From positions 3,224,001 through 3,288,000 of the forward strand of contig NZ_CP018725.1 in assembly GCF_001908725.1 (NCBI RefSeq): DNA of 64,000 bases, in the 5' to 3' direction. The translations under genes were made by a program, and so were the position numbers. Below the pieces are notes generated by a model. The model was given only the letters and a program-made list of their open reading frames with translations, ran no database searches and was not told the DNA's origin. Source of the DNA: Xanthomonas vesicatoria ATCC 35937 (GTDB lineage Bacteria > Pseudomonadota > Gammaproteobacteria > Xanthomonadales > Xanthomonadaceae). Positions 9,933-18,125 of this stretch are shown piece by piece (position 1 is the first letter of the stretch; the number at the start of each line of letters is the position of its first letter).

Positions 9933-10456
9933 GACTGAGCGCCCCGGCGCAGTGCACGCTGTACCGCGCCTTCACGCCGCGTTGGGCTGCCGAACCGCTG
10001 AGCGGTGCAGGCGCCGCGCGATCCGGTGGGCGTTTCAACCGCTTCGGTCAGCCGGCGCTGTACCTTGCGATGGAACTGGATACCGCCGCTACCGAATATG
10101 CGCAGGCGGCGCCGTTCCTGCCACCGTTTACGCTGGTCAGCTATGCCGCCGAGCTCCCGGCGCTGGCCGACCTGCGCCTGCTGGACTCAGCGTGGGACAC
10201 GCTATGGGCCGACTGGACCGACGACTGGCGCAAGGCGCTGGTCAACAAGGTCGAGCCGGTCAGTTGGGTGCTTGGCGACATGCTGCGCGAGGCGCTGATT
10301 CCAGGTGTGATCTTCCCCAGCATCGCGGCACCGACTGGCGTCAACGTGGTGTTGTTCCTGGATATGCTGCAGCCCGACCAGGTGTTGCGCGTGCTCGACG
10401 ATGGCCGCCTGCCGCGCGATGGTCGCAGCTGGGGCGACTCGCCGACAGCGGTGTAG
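9929..10456 (+). CDS. RES-domain toxin (NAD+-degrading)
   Basis: 175-residue toxin of the RES family, named for conserved Arg, Glu and Ser residues. Family members deplete NAD+ by glycohydrolase or phosphorylase action and resemble ADP-ribosyltransferases. The N-terminal signature RSGGRFNRFGQPALYLA with the following acidic helix (ELDTAATEYAQ) and the C-terminal segment VIFPSIAAPTGVNVVLF (the Ser and Asn positions) are readable. GTG start, four-base overlap with the antitoxin stop. The length matches the family and all expected motifs remain, so the toxin looks intact. Confidence 0.88.
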   Translation: MRLSAPAQCTLYRAFTPRWAAEPLSGAGAARSGGRFNRFGQPALYLAMELDTAATEYAQAAPFLPPFTLVSYAAELPALADLRLLDSAWDTLWADWTDDWRKALVNKVEPVSWVLGDMLREALIPGVIFPSIAAPTGVNVVLFLDMLQPDQVLRVLDDGRLPRDGRSWGDSPTAV

Positions 10457-10653
10457 TGCGGCACGTGCGGCAGGCAGAGACCCTGCACCGAACCCACTGA
10501 TGCGGTTGCGGTCACGCTGCTGCGATATGCGGTCGCCCAATGCCTTGAAGATTGCCTCGCTTCCACACGTATCCAGCAATGCCGCGTCCGCGAATGGCAT
10601 CGGTAACCATCACCAATCAGCGCGCTGCCACCGCGACCACGTCGCGGCTTAGT

Positions 10654-10989
10654 TCAACCAGCCAGCAGCTGTCCCATGCCGGCCAGCACCGGCGCGACCA
10701 GCGCGGCCGGCAGGATCGCTCCACGTCGATACGGCAGTAGCCACAACGATAACGGTGCCGCTGCAGCGGTCAATGTTCCCAGCCACAGCACCGGCCCAAT
10801 ACCCCAACCCTGGGCACGCACCGCCAGGCCAAACGTGCACAGCAACAGCACCCAGCCAATGCTGCGCAGCTGCCGCGTGCGGGCAGCGCCAAGGCTGCGG
10901 CCGCGCACCTCGTGCTGATGTTTTTCCATGGCCAGGCAGAGCGCCGCGAATCCGGAGAAATTCAGCGCCAGCAACAGCAGCACGCTCAT
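10654..10989 (-). CDS. DUF3325 small integral membrane protein
   Basis: 111-residue protein with three hydrophobic segments (about residues 3-22, 44-66 and 70-88) and a short basic loop after MEKHQHE. It matches the DUF3325 proteins found last in iron-regulated PepSY operons. Its ATG overlaps the stop of the PepSY gene by four bases (ATGA), so it is translationally coupled to it. No enzymatic motif is seen; a membrane partner of the PepSY protein is the most that can be inferred. Confidence 0.8.
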   Translation of the reverse strand: MSVLLLLALNFSGFAALCLAMEKHQHEVRGRSLGAARTRQLRSIGWVLLLCTFGLAVRAQGWGIGPVLWLGTLTAAAAPLSLWLLPYRRGAILPAALVAPVLAGMGQLLAG

Positions 10990-12605
10990 GCGCCCTCCTG
11001 CACGGCAACGCTGGTTTGCGTCGCTGTCGCGGGCGCGGTGGCACGTGCCCGGCGCGCCGCCGCCGATTGCGGCGCCTTCCACTGCTGCAGGCGCCAGCCG
11101 GCGATACCCAGGCACACGCCCAGGCCCAGGCACACCAGATCGACACCAGCCAACGCCCATTGCCCGGCCGGTAGCGTTACGCCCAGATGTACGTCGGTGG
11201 TCACTGCGTTCAATAGCGGCACCAGTGCGAACAGTGCGGCGCCCAGATACAGCTGCCAGCTCCACATCGCGCGACGTGGCCAGACGAACGCGGCCAGCAA
11301 CGCAGCGCCCCAGGCGGCGAAGAACAGGTTCGCTTCCATCGCCGCGCGCGATTGGAGTGCTACCGGCAACAATCGGTTGGCCCAGAAGAAGCTGGCGAAG
11401 GCGATCGGCAAGCCGGCCACCGTGCCGATATTGAGCGCGTCGACCAGGCGCAGTCCAAACCCGATGCGGCCGGCTTTGAGATGCTTGGGCCGTTCCTTCA
11501 CCGCCCACATCACCACACCGCTGGCCACCATCAGACAGCCCAGCAATCCAGAACTGAAAAACAACACGCGTAGCCACGGGCCGGCGAAGTGCGCGATATG
11601 CAGGCCGACCATCACACCGCGGGTTTCGCTCGCGCCACCGGGTGGGCTGCTGCGTTGCAGGCGCGCGCCGCTGACCGCGTCGTACAGGATGGACGGCGCG
11701 GTGGTGGACAGATTGGCCGCCACCTGGCTCACGCCAATAGCGGCATGCGCATCGTTGGGAAGCGACACCGCCACGTTGCCGATGTCGGCCCCACGCAGAT
11801 CGCGGCGCGCACGCTCCACAAACTGCTCCAGCGGCAGCATGTGCGCAGGCGTACCGGCCGCTTTGCGCGTGTCGGCCACGCGGTTGGCCGACTCGTCGTA
11901 GAAGCGCATTTCGTCGTCGGCATAACGCGCCTTGATGCCCCACGGCAGGTACATGAACATCAAGGTCACGATGCCGGTGTAGGTGATCATCGCGTGGTAC
12001 GGCAACGCGGTGACCGCGCTGACGTTATGAAAGTCCAGCCACGAGCGCAGGCCCTTGCCCGGACGGAAGGTAAAGAAGTCCTTGAAGATCTTCTTGTGCG
12101 TAATCACGCCGCTGATGATCGCCACCAGCATGAACATCGCGCAGAAACCCACGATATAGCGCGCCCACAGCACCGGCACATAATGCAGATCGAAATGCAG
12201 CCGGTAGAAGAACTCGCCCCCCAGCGTGTCGCGCGCGGCGATCTCTTTGCCGGTGGCCGGGTCGATAATGACACTGCCGTACAGTTGCCGACGGCCTGAC
12301 GGTTTGCCGTCGGCGGGCGCAGGATTTTGCCAGTACATGCTCAACACCGGGTTGCGCGTCTCCGGCAAGGTGATGTTCCAGCTCAGCGCATTGGCTGCAT
12401 GCGTTTGCAGATAGCGTTCGGCACTGCGGAGCGCGGTTTGCGTGCTCACCGTGGTGGTAGGCAGCTCCGGGCGCATCCAGCGGCTGATTTCGTCGCGGTA
12501 ATAACTGGCCGTGCCACCCATGAAGATCAGCAGCAACACCCAGCCGACCAGCAATCCGGTCCAGGTGTGCAACCAGGCCATCGACTGGCGAAAACCCTGC
12601 TTCAT
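10986..12605 (-). CDS. PepSY-associated TM helix domain protein (PiuB-like)
   Basis: 539-residue inner-membrane protein of the PepSY_TM family, often iron-regulated and thought to act in siderophore or iron handling or as a membrane reductase. The N-terminal helix (about residues 8-35, SMAWLHTWTGLLVGWVLLLIF) is followed by a periplasmic PepSY part, with further membrane helices near 190-215, 245-265, 370-395 and toward the C terminus, and conserved histidines such as LHTWTG and HKKIF. The start at 12605 overlaps the upstream DUF3649 stop by four bases, and its own stop overlaps the DUF3325 start. The direct biochemical role is unknown. Confidence 0.85.
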   Translation of the reverse strand: MKQGFRQSMAWLHTWTGLLVGWVLLLIFMGGTASYYRDEISRWMRPELPTTTVSTQTALRSAERYLQTHAANALSWNITLPETRNPVLSMYWQNPAPADGKPSGRRQLYGSVIIDPATGKEIAARDTLGGEFFYRLHFDLHYVPVLWARYIVGFCAMFMLVAIISGVITHKKIFKDFFTFRPGKGLRSWLDFHNVSAVTALPYHAMITYTGIVTLMFMYLPWGIKARYADDEMRFYDESANRVADTRKAAGTPAHMLPLEQFVERARRDLRGADIGNVAVSLPNDAHAAIGVSQVAANLSTTAPSILYDAVSGARLQRSSPPGGASETRGVMVGLHIAHFAGPWLRVLFFSSGLLGCLMVASGVVMWAVKERPKHLKAGRIGFGLRLVDALNIGTVAGLPIAFASFFWANRLLPVALQSRAAMEANLFFAAWGAALLAAFVWPRRAMWSWQLYLGAALFALVPLLNAVTTDVHLGVTLPAGQWALAGVDLVCLGLGVCLGIAGWRLQQWKAPQSAAARRARATAPATATQTSVAVQEGA

Positions 12606-12913
12606 GCCACACCCCGTTGCAGCCAGGCGGCCAGCGCAAACATCAGCGCTGCCGGCACTGCAATGCCGGCCCAGGCACGCCAGACGCTGGCGGTGGCGAA
12701 TGCCCACAGCGGCGCGCACGCGCACACCACGATGCCCACCAGCATGCTGGTCAAGACCGCTTCACTGCGCGGCAACGGCAACGCCAGTGCGAGCAAGAGA
12801 TTGGTCGCACTGGCCAGCGTGTAACCGCCGAAAATCGCCGCCAACGTGCGCGCAAGCACGCCCAGCCACGGGCGCCGGAACCACGGAAGCGGCAGAGACG
12901 ATACGCTGGACAT
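12602..12913 (-). CDS. DUF3649 small membrane protein
   Basis: 103-residue protein with three predicted membrane helices (about residues 18-45, 51-70 and 77-97) and no soluble domain. DUF3649 proteins are typically encoded next to PepSY_TM genes in iron-uptake clusters, as here. It sits about 37 bp after the DUF4198 gene and its stop overlaps the PepSY start (ATGA), so all four genes from 13595 to 10654 look like one operon. Confidence 0.78.
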   Translation of the reverse strand: MSSVSSLPLPWFRRPWLGVLARTLAAIFGGYTLASATNLLLALALPLPRSEAVLTSMLVGIVVCACAPLWAFATASVWRAWAGIAVPAALMFALAAWLQRGVA

Positions 12914-12950
12914 CAGGCAGGCGGCGGACGTGGATGAGCGGGCGCGATGC

Positions 12951-13595
12951 TTATTCGGCGACGAAGGTCAGCGTGCTGATGTGATGCACCATCGACACCT
13001 GCTTGCCGGCAATCTCACGCGTTACCGGCTCCTTGTTGTTGACCACCAGGATGTGGCGACCGGCGCGCAGCGCGGGCAGGGTGACCCGGCCCTTGTCGTC
13101 GGAGGTCAGCGTCTTCTGCCACTTCTGCGGGTCGATCACGGTGACCTCGGCCTTGGGCAGCGGCTTGTTGCGATAGAGCACGGTCAGCGTGCTGCCGTTG
13201 GCGGTGGTGGGCACCAGTTCCAGATCGAGCTTGGCCGCCGGCGTGCTGCGTCCGGCACGGGCGTAATAGCTCACCGTTTCGAACCCGCCGGCTTCGCCCT
13301 TCCGCGGCTCGAACACGCTGTCATCGCTCAGCCACGCATCGCCGGCGCCTGCCAGCGGTGCGGCCAGGAAGTCGTTGCCGCGCGTCAGGGCGCCAGCCTT
13401 GCCGGCGGTGCCGAACACGCTCGGCTTGACCACGCGCTTGATCTCGTCCTGGCCGTGGTCCAGGGTCTCCTGCGCGGGCTCGCCGAAGAAGATACGCACC
13501 GGGCCGCTGCCATCGCGTTCGATCCAGATTTCGTGGGCCTGGGCGGACAAACTGATGCTGGCCAAGGCCAGGCAGGACAGCAGGAAGGACTTCAT
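12951..13595 (-). CDS. DUF4198 periplasmic protein with predicted N-terminal histidine
   Basis: 214-residue exported protein, first gene of the leftward operon. The ATG at 13595 has GGAG upstream and gives a signal peptide (MKSFLLSCLALASISLSAQA) ending in AQA. Cleavage there would leave HEIW as the mature N terminus. DUF4198 members have an Ig-like fold and several are linked to metal import; an N-terminal His is a common metal ligand. The C-terminal part (about 115-205) looks like the carboxypeptidase-regulatory-type beta domain (DKGRVTLPALRAGRHILVV). Metal binding is inference. Confidence 0.75.
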   Translation of the reverse strand: MKSFLLSCLALASISLSAQAHEIWIERDGSGPVRIFFGEPAQETLDHGQDEIKRVVKPSVFGTAGKAGALTRGNDFLAAPLAGAGDAWLSDDSVFEPRKGEAGGFETVSYYARAGRSTPAAKLDLELVPTTANGSTLTVLYRNKPLPKAEVTVIDPQKWQKTLTSDDKGRVTLPALRAGRHILVVNNKEPVTREIAGKQVSMVHHISTLTFVAE

Positions 13596-13693
13596 CGGCG
13601 ACTCCTCGTAGACGGGACTGGGCGAGGCGGGGTGCGCGTCACCGTGGATTGATGGGAATGATACGCAATTCCCTTCGGCGAGACCAACGTCCC

Positions 13694-13717
13694 ATGCGGC
13701 AATGCGGCAATGCGGCA
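13694..13717. repeat. Three tandem copies of an 8-bp unit (ATGCGGCA)
   Basis: Perfect copies at 13694-13701, 13702-13709 and 13710-13717 in the divergent region between the DUF4198 operon and the cytochrome gene. The unit is not a multiple of three and is non-coding in the starts chosen here. It may be slippage-prone or simply a chance expansion. Confidence 0.8.
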
Positions 13718-13882
13718 ATTCGTCGGCGGGCGCGAGCGTGGCTACGCACGGGAGCGATAGCCCGTCAGGGCGCAGCGCACATCGCGGCAAAAACTGTCAC
13801 GCACGCTGGTCAGACTGGCATGAACTGTGCTCTATACTCCGGCGCTAGCAGAGGTCTTCGACCAACAGCCAGGGGTGAGCGC

Positions 13883-14401
13883 GTGCGGAATTACGACCTC
13901 GAGTTCCTGAAAAAATTCTCGATGGTGATCGGTTTATTGGTGGTGATCACCCTGGGCCTGATCGCCCTGGCAGCCTATTTGCAACTTGCCGTTCCCGATG
14001 AGGTTTCGCCGACAGCGGCCAAGCGCGTGCAGCAGCGCATCGCTCCTGCCGGAGCGGTCTATGCCGGCACAACTGGCGCAGCCGCCCAGGCCGCGGCCCA
14101 GGCGGCTGCACTGGCCAAGGCGTCCTCGCAATCTGCCTACGGTGGCACCACCGACGGCAAGACCATCTTCGACAACCTGTGCACCGCCTGCCACACCAAC
14201 GGCGTCGGCAAGGCACCGACGCTGGATCATTCGCACTGGGACGCACGCATCGCCCAGGGCAAGGACACCCTGTACAAGCACGCGATCGAGGGCTACACCG
14301 GCCCGGACGGCGGCATCATGCCACCCAAGGGCGGCAATCCGGCGCTGACCGAAGAACAGGTGCGCGCCACCGTCGACTGGATGCTTGGCAATCTGAAATA
14401 A
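13883..14401 (+). CDS. Membrane-anchored cytochrome c5-type protein
   Basis: 172-residue monohaem cytochrome c. A GTG start at 13883 is preferred because AGGGG lies 7 bp upstream and the protein then begins with a short cytoplasmic stretch and a single membrane anchor (about residues 13-35). A longer ATG reading from 13649 would overlap the promoter region. An Ala-rich linker (63-85) leads to a haem domain with CTACH (Cys100, Cys103, His104) and a later GGIMPPKGG segment that can supply the axial Met. It probably passes electrons from the bc1 complex to an oxidase. It is monocistronic by spacing; a TATACT hexamer lies at 13831-13836. Confidence 0.87.
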   Translation: MRNYDLEFLKKFSMVIGLLVVITLGLIALAAYLQLAVPDEVSPTAAKRVQQRIAPAGAVYAGTTGAAAQAAAQAAALAKASSQSAYGGTTDGKTIFDNLCTACHTNGVGKAPTLDHSHWDARIAQGKDTLYKHAIEGYTGPDGGIMPPKGGNPALTEEQVRATVDWMLGNLK

Positions 14402-14682
14402 GCCGTTGCAGGGTCGGGCCTGGCTAAAGGCTGGCCCGCGTCCACTGCGGCCAGCGTGTCCGTTGAGGTGGCTTGTCGGGTCGATTCCGTCTCGCTGCAT
14501 GGTCAGCCAGCCAAGCAGCGCAGCACAACCGTGCTCACCTGCGGCCATCGGTTCGCCCCCCTCTGTCGACGGATGATCTGGCGGCACTTCGCTGCGTTTT
14601 GTTAGCCTGCTTCTGCGCCCCTGCCATCACGCGCCGCCTTCCGGGCGGCGCTTGCGTTTGACCCATCTTCTGGAGTGTTGCG

Positions 14683-16401
14683 ATGTCGCGTTGCCCGCTG
14701 CTTGTGCTCGGTGTGATCGGTTTGCTGGCCCCGCTGCTGTGCAGCGCTGCCGATAGCGCACCGCAGCGTCTGTTGATTGCCGATGTGCAGGGCGAGGACA
14801 CCCGCAGCCCGTACGACGGCCGCGTGGTCGAGGTCGAAGGCATCGTCACTGCCGATACGCGAGCCGGGATGGCTGGCCTGTTCGTGCAGCAGCCCGGCTT
14901 CGAGCCGCGGCGCTCGCATGGGTTGTTCGTCACCGGCGCCGGCAGTGCCGAGGTGGCGGTGGGTGATCGCCTCCGCATCGTCGGCACGGTGCGTGAGGTG
15001 TCGGCAGGCGGCCAGACGACGTTGACCACGGTGGATGCCAGCAGCATCGAGCGGCTCGCCAGCGGCCAGCCAGTCCCGGTGCGCATGCTCAGTGGGCCGC
15101 CTGCCAATTGGGAAGCGCTGGAAGGCGAGCACGTCCGCATTGCCGCGCTGACGCTCAACGGCAGCGACCGTCTGGACACCTACGGCGAGCTGGTCGCCGC
15201 ATTCGGCGGGCGGCTGTGGCAGCCAAGCGAAGTCGCCGCCGCAGGCACCCCGGCCTTTGCTCAGGTCGAAGCGGACAACGCACGCCGCCGCGTGCTGCTG
15301 GACGATGCGCGCAACGGACGCAGCCCCAAGATCGTGGCGTATCTACAGCCCGATGCGGTGCTGCGTAGCGGCAGCCTGCTCAAGTCGGTGGATGGCATCG
15401 TCGACCAACGCTACGACGGCCAGTACCGCATCCAGGTACTCAACCCGTTGACGTTGCCCGCCATGCCGACTGCGGTGGCGCCGCAGGTAGGCGGCGATCT
15501 GCGCATCGCCTCGTTCAATCTTGAGAACTTCTTCAACGGCAATGGCCGCGGCGGTGGTTTCCCGACCAAGCGCGGTGCGCGCACGCATGAGCAATTCCAG
15601 GCCCAGCTGAGCAAGCTGGTTGCCACCATCGTGCCGTTGCAGGCCGACGTAGCCGCGCTGATGGAGCTGGAAAACGACGGTGACGGCGCCGATGCGGCCG
15701 TTGCGCAGCTGGTGGCTGCGCTCAACGCCGCCGGCAAGGACAAGGACTGGCAGTTCGTCGACACCGCCAACGGCCCGGGTGACGACGCGATCCGGGTCGG
15801 CATGATCTATCGCAACTCGCAGGTCACCCCGGTGGGCAAGCCGGCCACGCTGACTGGCGGGCCGTTCGACAGTCACAGCCGCGTGCCGTTGGCACAGGCC
15901 TTCCGCAGCAACCGCGGCGCCACCTTCGTGGTGGTTGCCAACCACTTCAAGTCCAAGGGCTGCGGCAACGCCAGCGGCGCCGATGCCGACCAGCAGGACG
16001 GCCAGGCCTGCTGGAATGCCACGCGTACCGAGTCGGCCAAGCGCCTGCACCAATGGCTGCAGACCGACCCGACCGGCGCGCAGACCAAGCTGGCCGTGTT
16101 GCTGGGCGACTTCAATGCCTACGCCATGGAAACGCCGATGCGCAGCCTGCGCGCCAGCGGCTGGCAGGACGCCTTCGCGGTGGCCGGCGTGAAGCAGCCT
16201 TACAGCTACGTCTACGACGGCATGAGCGGGCGCCTGGACCATGCGTTGCTCAGCCCGGCGATGGCCAAGCAACTGCGCGGCGCAGTGGAGTGGCACGTCA
16301 ATGCCGATGCGATGGACGACGCCGGCTACGCCAAGCGCAACCTGCCCGGCCCGTGGCGCAGCTCCGATCACGATCCGGTGCTGCTGGGGTTTTCGCTGTA
16401 G
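14683..16401 (+). CDS. ExeM/NucH family extracellular endonuclease
   Basis: 572-residue secreted nuclease. The signal peptide is about residues 1-22 (MSRCPLLVLGVIGLLAPLLCSA). Residues 25-260 form the OB-like region typical of ExeM/NucH proteins. From about 270 an endonuclease/exonuclease/phosphatase domain follows, with SFNLENFF, MELENDGDG, NHFKSKG, LLGDFNAY and the terminal SSDHDP motif carrying the metal and catalytic His/Asp residues. It should degrade extracellular DNA, plausibly host or biofilm DNA, after export. The start has TGGAG upstream. No C-terminal sorting tail is seen, unlike some Shewanella ExeM. Confidence 0.88.
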   Translation: MSRCPLLVLGVIGLLAPLLCSAADSAPQRLLIADVQGEDTRSPYDGRVVEVEGIVTADTRAGMAGLFVQQPGFEPRRSHGLFVTGAGSAEVAVGDRLRIVGTVREVSAGGQTTLTTVDASSIERLASGQPVPVRMLSGPPANWEALEGEHVRIAALTLNGSDRLDTYGELVAAFGGRLWQPSEVAAAGTPAFAQVEADNARRRVLLDDARNGRSPKIVAYLQPDAVLRSGSLLKSVDGIVDQRYDGQYRIQVLNPLTLPAMPTAVAPQVGGDLRIASFNLENFFNGNGRGGGFPTKRGARTHEQFQAQLSKLVATIVPLQADVAALMELENDGDGADAAVAQLVAALNAAGKDKDWQFVDTANGPGDDAIRVGMIYRNSQVTPVGKPATLTGGPFDSHSRVPLAQAFRSNRGATFVVVANHFKSKGCGNASGADADQQDGQACWNATRTESAKRLHQWLQTDPTGAQTKLAVLLGDFNAYAMETPMRSLRASGWQDAFAVAGVKQPYSYVYDGMSGRLDHALLSPAMAKQLRGAVEWHVNADAMDDAGYAKRNLPGPWRSSDHDPVLLGFSL

Positions 16402-16499
16402 CAAGCGCGCGATGTGCGGTTGGCTGCCGAATGGGCGCGATGCGGCGCTGGTGCGAATAGCTGCTGGACCGACCGCCGATGGATACGTGCCTGCGCGTG

Positions 16500-17303
16500 T
16501 CAGTCCAGCCGCTGGTACTGCGTAGTGACGTCGTCGAGCCGACGTTCCCGGGTCAACAGCGCCTTGTAGTCATGCATGAGGCATTGCAGTTGTTGGATCA
16601 GCGCACAGGGCGCGGCACTGTCTTGCAAAATATCCAGCTGTTCCAACGCGTCCTGGTATGCCTGGGTCAGGCAGGCCGACTTGGCGCTTGTTTCGTCCGC
16701 CGGTGCGTCTTCGTCGTCGTGCCGCATCCGGCCCTGCGAGTCTGTCCGCGGCGCGGCGCGGCGCGCGGCCCCCGGCGTGCGCAGACGCTGCAGCGGTGAG
16801 AGCGCTGCGAGCAAGGCATGCAGCAGGAGATCGCGCAGCTGATTGCGTTGCGCCAACAGATGATTGCGCTGATCGAGCGCGCGCTGTTCCTGTGGTCTTG
16901 CGTCGCGATCCTCCAGGAACAGATGGGTGGTGATGGCGTGATACTGCGGGTTCAATTCGAGTAGCTGGCGATTCATGGCCTTCAGCAGCAAAGGCGCATG
17001 CGTAGGCGTCTGCGACGTGTCCTGCGCTTCCGACGTCGATGCAATGACGGGCGCGCATGCAGGCACAGCAGCGCGCCGCTCCAGTTCCCGGTGCTGCGAG
17101 TTCTGCCCGCACGATGACGTGCGGGTGCAAATACTCTTCTGCTGCGCCGGGGCGACAGTGCACCACGGGTCTGCGATGCGTGCCGGCACCAGGTGCGTTG
17201 GCGATTGGGGCGGCCAGCACCTCGCCACGACGCTGGCAGCACCGCCCGCAGCCGCGAGACCGGGCATCCGTTGAATACCCCTCGATACCGAGTTCAGGCG
17301 CAT
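16500..17303 (-). CDS. XopR-related candidate type III effector (paralog A)
   Basis: 267-residue protein of unknown function, homologous to the XopR-type gene at 19649-20767 and to 20997-21761. Residues about 1-105 are low-complexity and Cys/Ser/Pro/Ala-rich, as in type III secretion signals. From about 107 a helical coiled-coil region contains the family block LNPQYHAITTHLFLED and RALDQRNHLLAQRNQLRD, and a second helical block (QLDILQDSAAPC to the C terminus) closes the protein. The ATG at 17303 has GGAAC upstream, and the family MRxN start agrees. A longer reading from 17336 would begin at the predicted transcription start. It has its own perfect PIP box and -10 box, so HrpX control is expected. 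Confidence 0.7.
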   Translation of the reverse strand: MRLNSVSRGIQRMPGLAAAGGAASVVARCWPPQSPTHLVPARIADPWCTVAPAQQKSICTRTSSCGQNSQHRELERRAAVPACAPVIASTSEAQDTSQTPTHAPLLLKAMNRQLLELNPQYHAITTHLFLEDRDARPQEQRALDQRNHLLAQRNQLRDLLLHALLAALSPLQRLRTPGAARRAAPRTDSQGRMRHDDEDAPADETSAKSACLTQAYQDALEQLDILQDSAAPCALIQQLQCLMHDYKALLTRERRLDDVTTQYQRLD

Positions 17304-17342
17304 GCTCGTTCCAACCGGGCGAAAAGCCCTGCTCATGCATCC

Positions 17343-17403
17343 ACGCTAACGGCCTTGTTTGACCGAATGCCGTGCGCCGCGAACGCAGGGCGCGTGAACC
17401 GAA
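17343..17403 (-). promoter_or_regulatory. PIP box and -10 box (HrpX-dependent promoter) of paralog A
   Basis: On the minus strand TTCGG (17403-17399), 15 bases, TTCGC (17383-17379), then exactly 30 bases and TAGCGT (17348-17343). This fits the HrpX consensus TTCGB-N15-TTCGB followed 30-32 bp later by YANNNT. Transcription would begin near 17336, giving about 33 nt of leader before the ATG at 17303. Confidence 0.85.
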
Positions 17404-17675
17404 CAGGCGACCTCTCACATGTGGGAGATCGCTCTAGGTGATGAAGCCGATCGCCATTAATGCCAGGAACAAACGCGCGCGCGATTCATGCTTTGCATCA
17501 CTCACATCAGCGCGAAGGCATGGCGAAGCGAATGGGCGTCGGCTGCTACGTGCATGACCGTTTGGCACCCGACTCGTCATCGCTGCTTCAGTGCTCAAGC
17601 ATGGCGTGATACCGGCCTCTTTGTTCGCGTAGTCGCGTCGCGGCTGACGGCCTGGTCGCTGGGCGCGGCACGCGC

Positions 17676-18062
17676 CTATCCAGCACAGTTCCCATCGCGA
17701 CGGCGCAACCGCAGGTTGAGCAAGTGTGCGCTGGCCAGCAACAGGCTGGCGGCCACTGTGATCGGTGTTTCCAGGTGCTCGCCGACGACACGGCTGGCGC
17801 CCAGCACCAGGCCGGCCAGCCCGCAGCCTGCCAGGGCCCACACCGCTATCGGCAGCGCATGGCGCCGATGCGTGCTCCACAGCGCGTAGCTGCTCAGCGG
17901 CACCGCCGCAGCGGCGAATACGACGTGCACCCACTCGGCGCGGCTCCAGGCGCCCAGCAGCGGCAGCGTCATGGCCAGCAGGGGTAGGGCCAGGCAATGC
18001 AGCAGGCACAGACTGGACAAGGCAATGGCCGAGGTATCCAACAAAGAAGCGGTCGCACGCAT
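17676..18062 (-). CDS. MerC-domain membrane protein
   Basis: 128-residue integral membrane protein with four hydrophobic helices and the MerC-type Cys/His motif in helix 1 ([13 protein letters not shown], about residues 18-30). MerC family proteins carry divalent metal ions across the inner membrane; outside mercury operons they are often zinc-linked. The ATG at 18062 is taken; an in-frame TTG seven codons upstream would overlap the Zur-like palindrome. It diverges from the COG0523 GTPase with only 63 bp between starts, and the shared palindrome at 18082-18102 suggests zinc-responsive control of both. The substrate is inferred from this setting. Confidence 0.75.
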   Translation of the reverse strand: MRATASLLDTSAIALSSLCLLHCLALPLLAMTLPLLGAWSRAEWVHVVFAAAAVPLSSYALWSTHRRHALPIAVWALAGCGLAGLVLGASRVVGEHLETPITVAASLLLASAHLLNLRLRRRDGNCAG

Positions 18063-18081
18063 GGAAGCGGTCTCGTCAAGC

Positions 18082-18102
18082 AAGTGTTATATAGTAACAC
18101 TT
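18082..18102. promoter_or_regulatory. Zur-like zinc operator between merC-like and COG0523 genes
   Basis: A perfect 8-bp inverted repeat, AAGTGTTA and TAACACTT, separated by TATAG, 23 bp before the GTPase ATG and 19 bp from the divergent MerC-like ATG. The core GTTAT...GTAAC resembles gamma-proteobacterial Zur boxes (consensus rich in TGTTATA/TATAACA). The divergent COG0523 gene, a standard Zur target, supports the call. Confidence 0.75.
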
Positions 18103-18125
18103 CGCTCTCCCCCGAGGTTGCCTGG

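Noticed and set aside
14413..14437. CGGGCC...GGCCCG hairpin after the cytochrome gene
   Set aside because: Only six paired bases around a twelve-base loop and no T-run; not sufficient for a terminator call.
17676..18062. Mercury-resistance operon
   Set aside because: No merA, merR, merT or merP is nearby; the shared Zur-like site points to zinc.
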